64,000 nt of DNA from Trichobilharzia regenti (GCA_944472135.2 OX235265.1:39405459-39469458); one strand, 5' to 3'. Counted from the first letter of the stretch, positions 1 through 10,804 are shown. The notes: generated by a model from the sequence alone, not told the origin. A program made the numbers and translations.

Positions 1-640
1 CATTCAAACCCCCACAAACTCATTTAGAAACAAGCTTTGTCGGTTAAAGGATCCTATAGAGCCACTAAAACAAAACAATTTAGTTTATCTAATACCCTGC
101 CGGAATGATTGTGAGGTCAAATACATAAGTCAAACTAGTAGAACAGGATCAGTCAGACTAGCTGAACATAAAAACCTAGCAAGATCTAGATAGGTTGACC
201 CAAATAAGATAAGAAATCTAGAGGATAATTCAGCTATAGCACTTCATGCAGTTACACACAACCATATAATAGGCTGGATGGGATAGGATGACAGTTTTAA
301 AATCTAATGTCACAAGGTATAGGGAGAGATTGATAACAGAAGCTTTGTTTATCGAATCAACTGCAAACCAACCTGTGTAATAGGAATGATTCAACACCTG
401 TCCAGCCAGATATCTGGAAAATTCTACTACCCATACGACGACAAATAGGAGAGGACAAAGAAAGCTATAAAAATCAAATCTCGAAGTCGCGTGACAAAAT
501 TTGATATGATTATGAACAATAATGAATTGTGTTCGAAACGTCATCCAGTAAATACTAATACTGTTTCACAGTGTGATACATTTAATAAACAAACTAATAT
601 GGAATTACTTACTACCACAGTGCCCAAGTTTTACACATAT
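1..640 (+). mobile_element. Penelope-like element remnant, lineage A (GIY-YIG end and 3' terminal repeat)
   Basis: A degenerate plus-strand frame at about 90-190 reads IPCRNDCEVKYISQTSR followed by RLAEHKN. This is the CxxxC...YI(G/S)xTxR...EH signature of the GIY-YIG endonuclease domain that ends PLE proteins; the YIG glycine is replaced by Ser. Stops and frameshifts follow, so it is dead. From about 500 to 640 the sequence matches the 3' terminal region of the copy at 1100-2400, including the CGAAACGT block and the end near ttacatatat. The element continues off the left edge. Lineage and domain are seen directly; dead status is inferred from the stops. Confidence 0.75.
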
Positions 641-1099
641 ATTAATAGTACTTTGTAGGCTTTGTTAAGATGGATGGTTAAATATGTTGTCTATTACAAA
701 AATAGCACATGGTGTATTCTCAACTATTCTAGATTTATGCTGATAGCTGTTTTCAAAAAGTTAACTACTTCATGGCTTTATTATTATTATAATAATTATT
801 TGAAAAATAAGATGTTGGGCTGTATTCGACTAATTGAACATTTGATTTACTGACTGGAAGAAATGAAGTGTAGGTTAGTCGAAAATTGGACTGCAAAACT
901 TGAAGATTAATAGTACTTCTTTTTAGGAAAATAGTCATGATGTATGGTATCTCTGAAGTTACAAGTCTGTTAGGGTTGTTTTCTAAAATCTTTGTCCTGG
1001 AAATGTTTTGCTTTACATTACAGGCAAATATATAGCTTGTACTATATTCTGCATCGAAATAAATGATTGATGCAACATACACCTATGTAGCAAAGTTAA
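641..1099. other. AT-rich interval, nothing recognised
   Basis: Short chance frames only. No tRNA-like boxes, retroelement motifs or splice-bounded exon could be recognised. Confidence 0.5.
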
Positions 1100-2400
1100 G
1101 TTTCCATTATGCATAAGATTTTGTTTTGATAGGTCACTTAGTGTTACACAGTAATATTAACTGATGCGCGACCACGTTTCGAGCACAAATTATTACTGCC
1201 ACTCATAATCATATCGAGGCACTACTCACACAACTTTCTTGCTTCATTTATATACATGTGTGGAATTGACCAGCTATTTGAATAAAAATCAATATGTGAT
1301 AATGTACATTCAGAAATAATAATACGAGTGTTATTGATCAATTACAATCAGATGGAAATAAGACGAGTGTTTTTAGGCCAAAAGCAAATTAAAAATAATT
1401 GTGAAACTTGTAATGATAAATAAGAGAGAATATAAGTCACCCACCTTTATACCATATAAGGAGGGGACATCTGAGATCCTCCCTACGTAGGATTCTTAAT
1501 AAATCAGGAGTTAGAGTGGCATTCAAATCTACAAACCCACTCAGGGACAAGCTCTGTAGGCTAAAAGACTCAGTGGACCCAATTAAACAAAATAATATAA
1601 TTTACAAAATACCCTGAAATGACTGTGAGTTAGGTCAACTACATAGGTCGAACTAGTAGATCAGGGGTAATCAGATTGGCGGGACATAAGAATTTGTCTA
1701 AGGTAAGAATGGTTGACCCAGAGAAGATGAGTAATTTAGAAAAAAGCTCAGCAATTGCACTGCACTACATGCATTAATACACAATCACACAATAGCATGG
1801 TGGGAGACGGTTAAGATTCTAAGAAGTAATATAGTTAGGCGGAGAGCGAGATTGATTACTGAATCCTGCCTGGTTCGTCGAGTGCATCTACACCCGACAC
1901 AACACATGCAACAGAAATGACTCAATGCAAATACCACAAATATGGGAGATATTATTACCACCAGACAGTCAAATCAGAAGAGGATGATAAATAATCTCAA
2001 AATTCGATTTCAATTCGATTCACGTACATCACAACATTCTAACAAGTTACTTATTATTATGACTACAAAAACACTCGTCTTATTTCCCATCTGATTCATC
2101 TAATTGATCAATAACACTCGTATTATTAAATCTGAATGTACATTATCACATATTGATTTTTATTCAAATAGCTGGTCAATTCCACACATGTATATAAATG
2201 AAGCAAGAAAGTTGTGTGAGTAGTGCCTCGATATGATTATGAGTGGCAGTAATAATTTGTGCTCGAAACGTGGTCGCGCATCAGTTAATATTACTGTTTA
2301 ACATCACTCTATGATTTATCAAAATAAAATCTTATCTGTAATGGAGTTATACTCTACCACATTGCCGAAGTTTTTTACATATATCACTCAGTAACTCCCA
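1100..2400 (+). mobile_element. 5'-truncated Penelope-like element A flanked by inverted terminal repeats
   Basis: The interior (about 1500-2000) is a broken plus-strand PLE 3' coding end homologous to the remnant at 1-500. It is bracketed by an inverted repeat: about 1100-1385 is the reverse complement of about 2055-2350, with few differences. The right arm is in the normal 3' position of a PLE terminal repeat (pLTR); the left arm is an inverted pLTR at the truncation point. PLEs are known to leave such complex inverted/direct terminal structures. The coding part has several stops and is not functional. Confidence 0.75.
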
Positions 2401-4211
2401 GTTTGACATTGTAGTTGCTCGAACTCTTAAATATTTCATGATATTTTATGGAATCATCTTTCCCTATCACATCAGAGTATTCGCCTTTTTACTCATTTAC
2501 TTTGATAAATCACTAATTTTTCTCCATGAAACCTTAAATATCCTTCTCGTAAAATTATGTGATCACGAAATAATGGAAATATCAACCTTTTTAAACCACA
2601 TGTTATGAAGTCAAGATAATCCTCTTTGTGACTGAAATTTTAATACATGACTGACTACTACATGCTTGTCTTATGCGAAGACTGTTTTATTTTGTTTTTT
2701 CTATCAGAGTTGATGTCTTATCATCCTGTATCATGCATACAATAATAATTCGATAAAATCTTTCAGCTCTTTTTTTTTCTTTTGCTAATACCTTTATGAT
2801 CTAAGGAAATTTAGGGGTTGCATCAGGCCTCTACATCTGATTGAGTTTCATTGCATAGATATACTATTCGTGTATATATGATTGCATATATAGTTATAAT
2901 ATATACAACATATGCATGCTGTTTTCACAGCCGATATTTGCTTGCTTCTTTTTCTGTTAGTTCTTTTTTCTTCTCTACACTGATTTCTGCGTTCCTCCCC
3001 CGTCTTATATGTTACTCTTCTGCTTCTCCCCTTACTCTCACTTCTTCCTCAGCTCTTTTCCCCTCTTCATCTTTATTTTTAGCATTTTCTGTTTTCGGGA
3101 TATAATCTAACATATATCTAGCACGTAATAATAATAATAATAATATATATATATATATATGTGCGTATATCATATTTATCGCTAAGTTAGTAGTAACATA
3201 TGTTGATGATACGGATGGTAATCACCTTATTGTTATCGATATTATCCAATAAATCTAATGAGATGATAGATACACACCTAGATAAAGGATAAAAATAGTA
3301 TGTTTACTATTATCAGTATTGTTGTGTTACTATTCATGCATAACCTCATTTCTCCTCTTTTTTTTCCCGTTGCTTTACAGCTAATAAAGCTTCTCCTTCT
3401 AAGTTGTATTCGATTTATACTACTACTACTACTAATAATAATAATCCATTACAAGTACTTTTGATAGCAACAGTCTATTGCCAGGGTAGAAGTTTATTAC
3501 AACAACAACAACAATGAAGTTACAGTTGTTTATGTAAACTTAAAAAGAAAAGCTTCACAGAATGTTGATCGATTCTACCTGTCAAATTCTTGCTATTAAT
3601 TAAAATATGTATGTAAAATAGACTTGTAATATAATGTAGTGTTGTTGTTAGTTTAGCAGGGTAGAATTTCAGTCTTTTCACAATGCTACATTATGGTGTA
3701 GTAGTAGTAGTAGTAGTAGTTGGTTAACTACTTGAATGCTCTAGACCTAGATTTTCTACTTGTCGACAATTTGAACACGTGAACTTGAAGCTTTCCTTGT
3801 CTAGTTATGCTGGAAACCACCAGTGAAGTCTATGGGAGCGAAAATTGCCTACATGAATCTGTTTTCCCTTCCGACCGGATATATATATGTATATATATAA
3901 TTGCTAATGCTGTTAAGTAATCAATGAAAAGAGCATAATTAAGCTTTCCAACAGGTATAGTACTCGCATTGATTTGTTAATTTCATCCTCCAGTCTACCA
4001 TTTTTCGTTCATTGAATCATTTTAATGCTTGTCTGTCCTTTTTTGATTTTGTAAATGAAGCATACTTTCTGAATCAATGTGAAACAGGTTTCAACAGACT
4101 GTGTTAGTTAACTTGATACAGGTTGCTGTATACAATTTCGTTGTTATCTTTCGTTTCCCTTTATCACAGTATGTCTTGTTTTATCTGTATTAGCGTATTA
4201 CGCTAATACAC
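2401..4211. other. Intergenic or intronic sequence with simple repeats
   Basis: No gene recognised. It holds short microsatellites: TAA/TA repeats near 3128-3161, a TAC/TAA run near 3419-3445 and TAG repeats near 3699-3721. A pyrimidine-rich tract lies at about 2940-3100. The 84-codon frame across that tract has only low-complexity Ser/Leu/Phe content and is not called. Confidence 0.5.
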
Positions 4212-4264
4212 CTTGACTGTACTCTTCATCGACGCACGAACCGTGTGATCCACCGCTCAAAGTT
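4212..4264 (-). pseudogene. 5.8S rRNA 5'-end relic
   Basis: Read on the minus strand, this begins AACTTTGAGCGGTGGATCAC and continues with TCGTGCGTCGATGAAGAG. That is the highly conserved 5' end of metazoan 5.8S rRNA, with about five mismatches over 53 nt from my recollection of the conserved sequence. Similarity stops after about 53 nt, so most of the 5.8S gene is missing. It is a relic, not a working rRNA gene. Confidence 0.7.
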
Positions 4265-4550
4265 GTATTCCAATAATCCTACACACCCGTTTCGTAGATG
4301 CATACAACTACAGGTTAGAGGCTGCAACCCGGGCGCAAGTCTACCAGGCCAGTGTACATGCAGTCCAGCTTAAAGCCAGGTGTATGCGGAGCAGCAAACC
4401 CGTGAATGGCAAACCAAACCGGATTGCTTAAACAGTGTAAAAAGAGGTAAACATTATCAGGGCGAGGCGCATGCATATAACACACAAATACCTAGCGCCC
4501 CCCGGTGGGGGGGGAGGGGTTCGAACCACCAACCTGTCGGTTATGTTTGA
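4265..4550 (-). other. GC-rich segment adjoining the 5.8S relic (possible ITS1-derived)
   Basis: This stretch is clearly richer in G and C than its surroundings and lies where ITS1 would lie relative to the 5.8S relic. Inferring an ITS1 origin rests on position and composition only. Its far end contains a G/C run (4498-4516) next to a B-box-like GGTTCGAACC on the minus strand, so an alternative is an unrelated tRNA-headed repeat. Confidence 0.35.
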
Positions 4551-4671
4551 AAAAAAAGTCGTTATTTAGTCAAGTATTAGGACTCCATTATTCAGCATGA
4601 TTCAGTAAAGTCTTATGAATACTTTCCAAGTGTTGAATTCTCACTACTTAGAGGCAAATAAATACTAAGGA

Positions 4672-4905
4672 GGTTTCGTTGGTGGTTTACTAGCAGGTAG
4701 ATTGCTTGCCAACCACGCCTGTGGTTCTGGGGCTCAGTTTCCCGCTCGATAAAAAGGAGACGGTTGGGCGTGAGGTTGGTGAACCCACCCATGTAAAAAC
4801 AAAGTATAACAAAATCACTTCTGAAACTTCTCTGGTCAAGCTTGAAGCTGTATTTTCTGCCTGCGACTCAAAACGAATAGTAATAATAATAATAATATTA
4901 ATATA
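4672..4905 (+). mobile_element. Diverged copy of the tRNA-Gly-headed SINE
   Basis: Starts with a degraded tRNA-like head (ttggtggtttactagcaggt, then cttgccaaccacgcctgtgg), followed by the family body ggttgggcgtgaggttggtg and a short AT-rich tail. More divergent than the other copies, so probably older. An open frame crossing it is incidental. Confidence 0.6.
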
Positions 4906-5628
4906 ATGAAAAGTGAAATGAGAAGGTTGAAAGACATTAATTTAATGATACGACAGTTGAATAGGAAGTTGCGCATTTTGATTAACATGTCATTAAAAGA
5001 AAATGAGATATTCTAGAATACTTTTGTTACCAGGTATAAATAAGAATGAGAAAAGTGAAATATAGATGCAGAAAAATGAAATTATTTAAGATAGTGAGTA
5101 TTCTCACGGTGGATATTTTTTTTTCAAACTTACATTGATGGTTTAACGCATAGTGGTCTGGCTATGCTCACCAAATTGTCTTTTATGCTAGTTTAATTTG
5201 AGTGACTTTAGTAAACTTTCTTAAAATATCAGTAGCATTGAACGCAATACCCTGACGGGTTAAAGAAAGAGACAAAACTTTCATAACAATAATTAATATT
5301 AAATGACAAAATTGTTTTTGTCAAAAAGGGGTGTGATTTAACAAGCTTGATATTTTTCGAAGGAAACTTTGTAAATTCAGTAAAGATTGGCTGAATAAAT
5401 GAAACAAACAACCTAATTATAATTCCCTTCCTATGCATACAGAAGGTCGAACAGCATGAAGAGTGCTTTGTTTTATCATTAAAATAATTTTTAACCTCCT
5501 ATGGAGAATATACAGAGTTATTTCTACTCCTTTGTATTGCTCCTTTTGCTTTGTTCACTCTTTCCTTAATCGTTTTTATCATCCTCTTTGTTATACTATT
5601 GCTATGCTTCTTGACTAGAATACTACTT
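4906..5628. other. AT-rich interval, nothing recognised
   Basis: Contains AAT repeats at its left end and otherwise unremarkable AT-rich DNA. Nothing gene-like was seen. The right end includes the target-site duplication copy of the next SINE (5617-5628). Confidence 0.5.
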
Positions 5629-5870
5629 TTTCTTTCCTTCACATTCCCCAGTGGAATATAGGGGGCTTCAAGTTAGTGGCTTGAAGTTTCTGCGGCAGTA
5701 GAGCTTATTTTTACAGGATGGGGGTTGCTAGCCATATGCCCAACCTTTCCTCTCTTTACCAGCATTATTTCTGGCTTAGCGAGGTAAAGGAGTACGTCGG
5801 TGGCCGGGGATGGAACCCTGGACCATGTGCATGCTTGGCGAACGTCCTAACCGCTATAACACCGACGGAC
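5629..5870 (-). mobile_element. tRNA-Gly-headed SINE (intact insertion with TSD)
   Basis: Full-length minus-strand copy. The head lies at the right end (B box near 5808-5818), then the body with the TTACCTCGCTAAGCCAG block and the tail GAAGCCcccTATATTCCACT-like block at the left end. It is flanked by a perfect 12-bp direct repeat, agaatactactt, at 5617-5628 and 5871-5882. This is a target-site duplication and proves retroposition. The tail resembles the RTE LINE 3' end found elsewhere in the window. Confidence 0.88.
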
Positions 5871-6370
5871 AGAATACTACTTAAAACCTGAAGAAAATCA
5901 AATCCATAGAAAAACTAACACTTCGAGAATTAAGGAATACAAACACCACGTAGTTCAGCGAAGAGTCCCTTTTTACCGGCCTATTCATTTTCTTAACTGT
6001 ACAATCGCAAATATATATGTGTTATTTTGTATGTATGTGTACATTTAGTTTGTCAAACAAAAATACAATTCATCATGGTTATTTTAACTGAACAGGTGGA
6101 GATTGGTAATTGGAGTTACGTAATACAAAATCAATCAAAAAAAATTAGGTATTAATGAAATTAGGATAGTAACAAAGGTGATGAGTTGTCATAAACAGTT
6201 ATCAAAAAGGAAGTTATGAATAGTTTGATAATTGAGTTTCACTCAGGATACACATAGGAACAAAGTAGAGAACACGAAACTACGTAAGCGTTCTAAATGA
6301 ATAGAAGAATTATAAGCAATTGAAGAGCAGGTAATCAAACAAAATTAAGTCATCAAAATCAACAAAGTCG

Positions 6371-6853
6371 TTACCACGACAGTAGAAGTGGCTGAGTAAT
6401 TCTCTTTTGTATCCACAGCTCAGGTTTTTCTATGTGAATGGACAGAGCTTCAGCAATACAGAGAAGACGAAACCGTATTGCCTTTGATAGGTTATTCTTG
6501 ACTCTGTAGATCACTTTGAAGGGAGGTGTCTTTTGAGATGGAATGATCAGTGTGTTAATCAGATGTTCAATTACCGTACTCTTTATAGCACCACTATTGC
6601 CTTTTCGTAACCATCCTGGATAGTGTTCTTGAATCCTCTTGGACAGGGTGGGCGTCGAACGACCGATGTACCTGGCTTCACAGCAGCAGGTGAACTGACA
6701 GATATGCACATAGAAGTGGTCAGATGCGGGATCTTGTCCTTGAGGCTTCTGCAGATCAGTGGGCGACTGGAGAACACTATTCTTAGTGTTACTGCAAAGA
6801 ATGTTCTTCTCAGAGATAATGTGATCCTTCTCTTGAGAATGGGAATTATCCAT
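6371..6853 (-). CDS. GIY-YIG endonuclease domain protein of a Penelope-like element
   Basis: Uninterrupted 160-codon frame. A Cys-rich block CQFTCCC is followed by ARYIGRSTPTLSKRIQEH, the YIG half of the GIY-YIG nuclease fold. Then come the W-x-RKG, IEHL and FKVIYRV blocks and a C-terminal ELWIQKR segment, all in the order usual for PLE proteins. A complete PLE protein also has an N-terminal reverse transcriptase, which is absent. The frame differs from its partner at 24668-25150 by three residues in 160. The family nicks target DNA during retrotransposition; whether this truncated version is translated is unknown. The Met at 6853 is the first in frame, and the upstream sequence is not PLE-like. 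Confidence 0.7.
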   Translation of the reverse strand: MDNSHSQEKDHIISEKNILCSNTKNSVLQSPTDLQKPQGQDPASDHFYVHICQFTCCCEARYIGRSTPTLSKRIQEHYPGWLRKGNSGAIKSTVIEHLINTLIIPSQKTPPFKVIYRVKNNLSKAIRFRLLCIAEALSIHIEKPELWIQKRITQPLLLSW

Positions 6854-7104
6854 AAATTAAAACCAATTAGACGACAATATCGCTATTTCTTAGCTATCTG
6901 ACTGACTGACTGACTGGTTTTAACGTAGTTGTTTGCACATATGTGCAGCAGTTCGAGTTGCCACACCCCTAGCTATCCAAACGAAATGTGAGCTTATTAT
7001 AGATAGTAGCTTGGATAACCTTCATAGTCACTATTCAAAACTTTTCTCAGGATAGGGGATACTCATTAATAATGAGAATAACATTCAGGTAAATAACTCC
7101 TCGC

Positions 7105-7255
7105 CAGTACTCATCCCTTTGAGTTTCGAACTCAGGACCATCCAGTTACAAGGCAAGCTAGCTCGTATACCATTCAGCCACTGGGAGCCAACTCAGTGCC
7201 CAGCCCATAAATTCTAACTTCTACCGATTCGTGATTTTCAGCTCGACCACCAGCT
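7105..7255 (-). mobile_element. tRNA-like head of the hammerhead SINE embedded in the PLE unit
   Basis: On the minus strand: the lead block AGAAGTTAGAATT, an A-box-like CCCAGTGGCTGAATGG region and B-box-like AGTTCGAAACTC. The hammerhead part is missing. The same truncated head sits at the same place in the partner unit (24268-24425), so it inserted before the two units separated. Confidence 0.65.
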
Positions 7256-7439
7256 AATAATAATAATCTCGCCTAGTTAACTAACTAGCTTGGTTTAGAA
7301 AATTTCTACCACTTGTAAAAGTAAAACTTACTACATAAGGATACTTTTACGAAAATATTTAGATAGAAAGAAAAAACAAGCAATAAATGATGAAATCATC
7401 TCATACAATCAACAATTGCATCATATATGCCGTCTAATG

Positions 7440-8110
7440 ATCAATCAATCACAAAAAATTAGGTGTTAATGAGATTAGGGTAGTAACAAAGATGACGAGT
7501 TGTTACAAACAGTTGTTAAATGAAGTTATGTTATAATATGAATAGTTTGATGATTGAATTTTACTCAGGATACACATTGTGACAAAGTAGAGAATACGAA
7601 ATTACGTAAGAGTTCGTCTTCTTTGTATCGTTGAAGCTCTGGCCATTCATATAGAAAAACCGGAGCTGTGCATACAAAAGAGAATTACTCAACCACTTCT
7701 ACTGTCGTGGTAACGACTTTGTTGATTTTGATGACTTAATTTTGTTTGATTGCCTGTTCTTTAATTGCTTATAATTCTTCTATTCATTTAGAACGCCTAC
7801 GTAATCTCGTGTTCTCTACTTTGTTCCTATGTGTATCCTGAGTGATACTCAATCATCAAACTATTCATATTATAACATAACTTCTTTCTAGCAACTTTGT
7901 ATGACAACTCATCACCTTTGTTACTACCCTAGTCTCATTAACACCATAACCAATTGTATTTTTGTTTGACAAACTTAATGTATACATATGTATAAAATAA
8001 CCCATGTATATATTTGCGATTGTACAGCTAATGAAATGAATTCGCCGCTGAAAAGAGACTCTTCGCTGAACTACGTGGTGTTGTGTTTTCATTAATGCCT
8101 TGATGGGGAT
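7440..8110 (+). mobile_element. 5'-truncated Penelope-like element B with inverted terminal repeat
   Basis: About 7440-7610 is an antisense pLTR piece. It joins directly to about 100 bp of the plus-strand C-terminal GIY-YIG coding end (around 7612-7712, same family as 6371-6853), followed by the normal 3' region and pLTR to about 8100. It is the same inverted-terminus architecture as 1100-2400 and 12790-14100. Coding part too short to function. Confidence 0.7.
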
Positions 8111-8316
8111 TATCCATGAATTAAAACTTGAGAATTAATCTGGCGCACGCTAGTGACTAGCTACGGGAAGGAGTGCCCTGTAGTGAGAAGTCGTGAACAG
8201 TAGCGCGGTTGACCAGGTTTGGTGTAAGAAGAAATAGTCACTGATGACATTGGCTGGAAATTGAACTAACACCGGGAATTGACAGAAGTTAGAATTCATA
8301 GGCCATTTTATTGTAT

Positions 8317-8522
8317 AAAGTATAATTATATTTTAATAGTTTACACACAATGATAAGTTTTGTTATTGGTAATATTTCGAGCAAAATTACTGCCCGTCTT
8401 CACACCACTGTTGGAATTGTTTTATTGACAGTGGTGTGAAGACGGGCAGTAATTTTGCTCGAAATATTACCAATAACAAAACTTATCATTGTGTGTAAAC
8501 TATTAAAATATAATTATACTTT
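8317..8522. repeat. Perfect 95-bp inverted repeat (foldback)
   Basis: The arm 8317-8411 is the exact reverse complement of 8428-8522, with a 16-nt spacer. The arm includes CAGTAATTTTGCTCGAAAT, which resembles the CAGTAATAATTTGTGCTCGAAAC block in PLE lineage A terminal repeats. It is therefore probably a palindromic pLTR insertion. Perfect arms in an otherwise mutated neighbourhood imply a recent origin or continued arm-to-arm correction. Confidence 0.85.
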
Positions 8523-8631
8523 ATTTGATCTAATCCACAATGCTCAAACTTTTTACTGACATTTTTTTGTAGCTCAAGTGGCCTTGTAACCTGAAGGTGG
8601 CGAGTTTGATCTCCAGTGCAGTCTTGGGTGT

Positions 8632-8677
8632 GGACTGTCGAAGCGTTCCAAATTAAGAAGCAACAGCTGTCCAATAC
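8632..8677 (+). ncRNA. Degenerate hammerhead-ribozyme domain
   Basis: Aligned with better copies it keeps the ACAGCTGTCC stem III/cleavage-site block and part of stem I. The catalytic CTGATGA is changed to CTGTCGA and GAAAC to GCAAC. No activity expected. Confidence 0.45.
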
Positions 8678-8819
8678 TCCCTAGTTTCTATTGTTTCCCT
8701 AACTGACATCACTCTGTGATCAAACTTGAAACACATCAAATCCCTGCAGACTAACTCTAGAATACTTAAGATTACTTTAGTTTTGGCAAGCTATTATCAA
8801 AATGAAAGATTATTACAGT

Positions 8820-9145
8820 TTAAAGATATTCACGGACTGATATCAGTTAGAGAACCATTGAAAACCAGGATGGAGTTCTACAGAAAAGTTGTGATCAGTG
8901 AGGTCCATCCAGTCAAGTGTGAGGATGGATGTCCTACTGACGACATTGGTCGGGGTCGCGTTAAATCACGAATTGGTAGAAGTTAGAATTCATGGGTTGG
9001 CCATTGAGTTGGGTCCCAGTGGCTGGATGGTATATGAGCTTGTCTGATAACCAGAAGGTCCAGGGTTCGAACCTTGGCGGTGGGTGCGTACTGTCGATAG
9101 TTCCCAAACTAAGATGAAACACCTGTCCAGTAGTCTCTAACATAT
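8820..9145 (+). mobile_element. Hammerhead-SINE copy with tRNA-like head
   Basis: Carries the lead block AGAAGTTAGAATTCATGGG, an A-box-like GTCCCAGTGGCTGGATGG, a clear B box GGTTCGAACCTTGG (about 9064-9077) and the degraded hammerhead domain at 9088-9133. An inverted fragment of the family 3' part may lie at its left end (8820-8880). Confidence 0.65.
9088..9133 (+). ncRNA. Degenerate hammerhead-ribozyme domain
   Basis: Keeps GTACTG at the stem I 5' strand, GAAAC and CTGTCCAGTA. The core is CTGTCGATAG instead of CTGATGAG and stem II is weakened. It follows a tRNA-like head, as in the other copies. Confidence 0.45.
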
Positions 9146-9169
9146 CAATACTTACTCACTTTACTTCGG

Positions 9170-9508
9170 CTATCTCCTACGGGAGGATGAGCCGGCTTCA
9201 TGAACATCTCGAATCATCGCTGCCCAGGCGCGGCGATCTGATGCAAGGTTTTGCGACAGGGTTATCCAATTCTTGTTCCACAGACGGAGTCCGTAGACGG
9301 TTTGTTGCCCCAGGCACTTCATATCAGCCTTGACTGTCCCAAGCCATGTTTTCAGCTGTCCACCCCTGAGACATCGCCAAGATGGAAATGGCGAGGGATT
9401 TAGAACTGATGTGACCAGATCGTCATCTGGTCGGCGCAGAACATGACCAAACCACCGAAGGCGACGTTGTTGGACCAGTACTGGAATTTGGTTGATGTTG
9501 TAAAGAGT
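9170..9508 (-). pseudogene. C-terminal coding end of a non-LTR retrotransposon (RTE-like, second family)
   Basis: A minus-strand frame, open for over 100 codons up to a TAG at 9170-9172, reads LVQQRRLRWFGHVLRRPDD, then RGGQLKTWLGTVKADMK and SDRRAWAAMIRD. These W-FGHVLRR, RGGxLKTW and DRxAW blocks are the typical C-terminal tail after the reverse transcriptase in RTE-like LINEs. A stop interrupts the frame on its N-terminal side at about 9508, and no RT domain is present, so it is a 5'-truncated copy. It differs from the RTE family at 19.2 and 37.7 kb. Confidence 0.72.
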
Positions 9509-9914
9509 TCAATAAGTTTCATGGGAATTAGGTACGAGTGATGTCCCCAGTATCGCTCAGCCTTTTGTTTGAGAGTGCAGCTCTAGCCTTTACACAACCA
9601 AGTGTGACCTACAAGGCAGTAGGAGTGGATCAACTCGTAAAAACAAAACTAATCCTTACAAACCAACTGCAGAAAATCAATCTTAATATGTAAGAAAACT
9701 AAAAAGGCCGAGGGGTAGCTGCTTTCAACTCTAAAGAAACACGAATGAGGTGGAAAAAAGTGTTTTGGATTTAATAACCTTCCACATACTGAAAGTTTTT
9801 TTTAACTAGAAAGGTTGTAGAATACTGAAGACAAGCTTGTGTTAAATAATTTCAAGTCGTAGATTTAAGTGAAGTGTACTCCTTGATAGACATTCACTCT
9901 ATTTTTATATTTGC
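9509..9914. other. Interval with no recognised feature
   Basis: Possible further decayed LINE sequence at its left end; otherwise nothing recognised. Confidence 0.4.
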
Positions 9915-10140
9915 TTCATTCCTTTGCGTTTCCAGTGGAAAATAGGAGTTCAAGAGTAATATGTGACTTTTCAGTAGCGTTTTCGATTTTACAGGTGAGG
10001 TCGCTAGCCTCGCGCCCAACCTTCTCCCTTTACCGGCCTTACTACTGGCTAGGCGAGGTTTAGGAAATCGTTGGCAGGGAATCGAACCCTGAACTGTGTG
10101 CGTGGTTGACGAGCTTCCTACCAATGAACCACCTACACAC
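9915..10140 (-). mobile_element. tRNA-Gly-headed SINE
   Basis: Minus-strand copy. The head at the right end reads TAGGTGGTTCATTGGTAGGA and has the B box GGTTCGATTCC (about 10079-10089), closely resembling tRNA-Gly. The body includes CTCGCCTAGCCAGTAG. The tail CTCCTATTTTCCACTGG lies at the left end. No clear target-site duplication seen. Confidence 0.8.
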
Positions 10141-10159
10141 AAATAATTTACTACGACTA

Positions 10160-10345
10160 TTTACAAGAGTTGGTTCGTAGGGATTTGGTTAGAAACTAAG
10201 AAGTGTTGAACAGTTGCTTCGCCCGAGTTTGAGACTTTAGTGGTGCACACTCGTGAACCCACCGGGGATCGAACATAGGGACTTTAGTTCACAAGGTGAG
10301 TTCATTGATCACCATTCACTCACTGGTATGGCATTCATTTTACTG
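10160..10345 (-). mobile_element. Decayed hammerhead-SINE fragment
   Basis: Weak antisense similarity to the family: a GTGTTGAACAGTTGCTTCG block corresponding to the hammerhead 3' side, then a B-box-like GGGATCGAACATAGGG and an A-box-like remnant. Too decayed for structure. Confidence 0.45.
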
Positions 10346-10804
10346 GCTAGTATTGTCACTGACGCTGTGTATTTAAATTTCATGAATTGGCGCTGAATAT
10401 TACTTGTTAAATAAAGAGAAATTCATGAACTTTATCATTGTACTCCTTGACCCACATTTACATCTACTGATGTCTGCTCATTAGTGATTTTATTTACTTT
10501 TCGTGTCAATAAAGCCGAATGGCAACACATTTACCGGGTAACCTATTAAACAGGCACTGTATCATTTATAAGCGTACTATAGTAATCTTATAATCTTGAG
10601 ACATGATAGACATAGCTGTTACTCCTATTTCTTTTATTAAATGTATATGTACTTCCACACTTAGGCCATCATTTTACTGTCCAACTTTCCCTTTCAATGC
10701 CTGTTTTTTATTTTGTCTTTCTTATTTTTCTTTCTCTGCCCCCATCTTCTTCTTGTTCTATGCCTTAGCTATACGACATTTGAAAAAAATATTTTTTGAA
10801 TATT

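Larger units (their letters stand above)
5927..7439 (-). mobile_element. GIY-YIG-only Penelope-derived unit, copy 1
   Basis: This 1.5-kb segment is the reverse complement of 24086-25582 with only scattered differences. On the minus strand it comprises an AT-rich 5' part, an embedded tRNA-like SINE head (7105-7255), a short GACT run, the GIY-YIG frame (6371-6853), and a 3' region with a pLTR-like end (about 5930-6300). No reverse-transcriptase part is present in either copy. The pair is either a repeatedly mobilised short derivative or an inverted segmental duplication. Confidence 0.75.
8140..8720 (+). mobile_element. Hammerhead-SINE copy, interrupted by a palindromic insertion
   Basis: The left part (8140-8310) carries the family lead region, including AGAAGTTAGAATTCATAGG. 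The right part (about 8560-8720) carries the degraded B box, the hammerhead-derived segment (8632-8677) and the 3' part near CTGACATCACTCTGTGATC. Between them lies the 95-bp-arm hairpin at 8317-8522. Heavily mutated and inactive. Confidence 0.6.

Noticed and set aside
2851..3105. 84-codon hydrophobic frame as a membrane protein
   Set aside because: It is a read-through of a pyrimidine tract; Leu/Ser/Phe bias is expected from composition.
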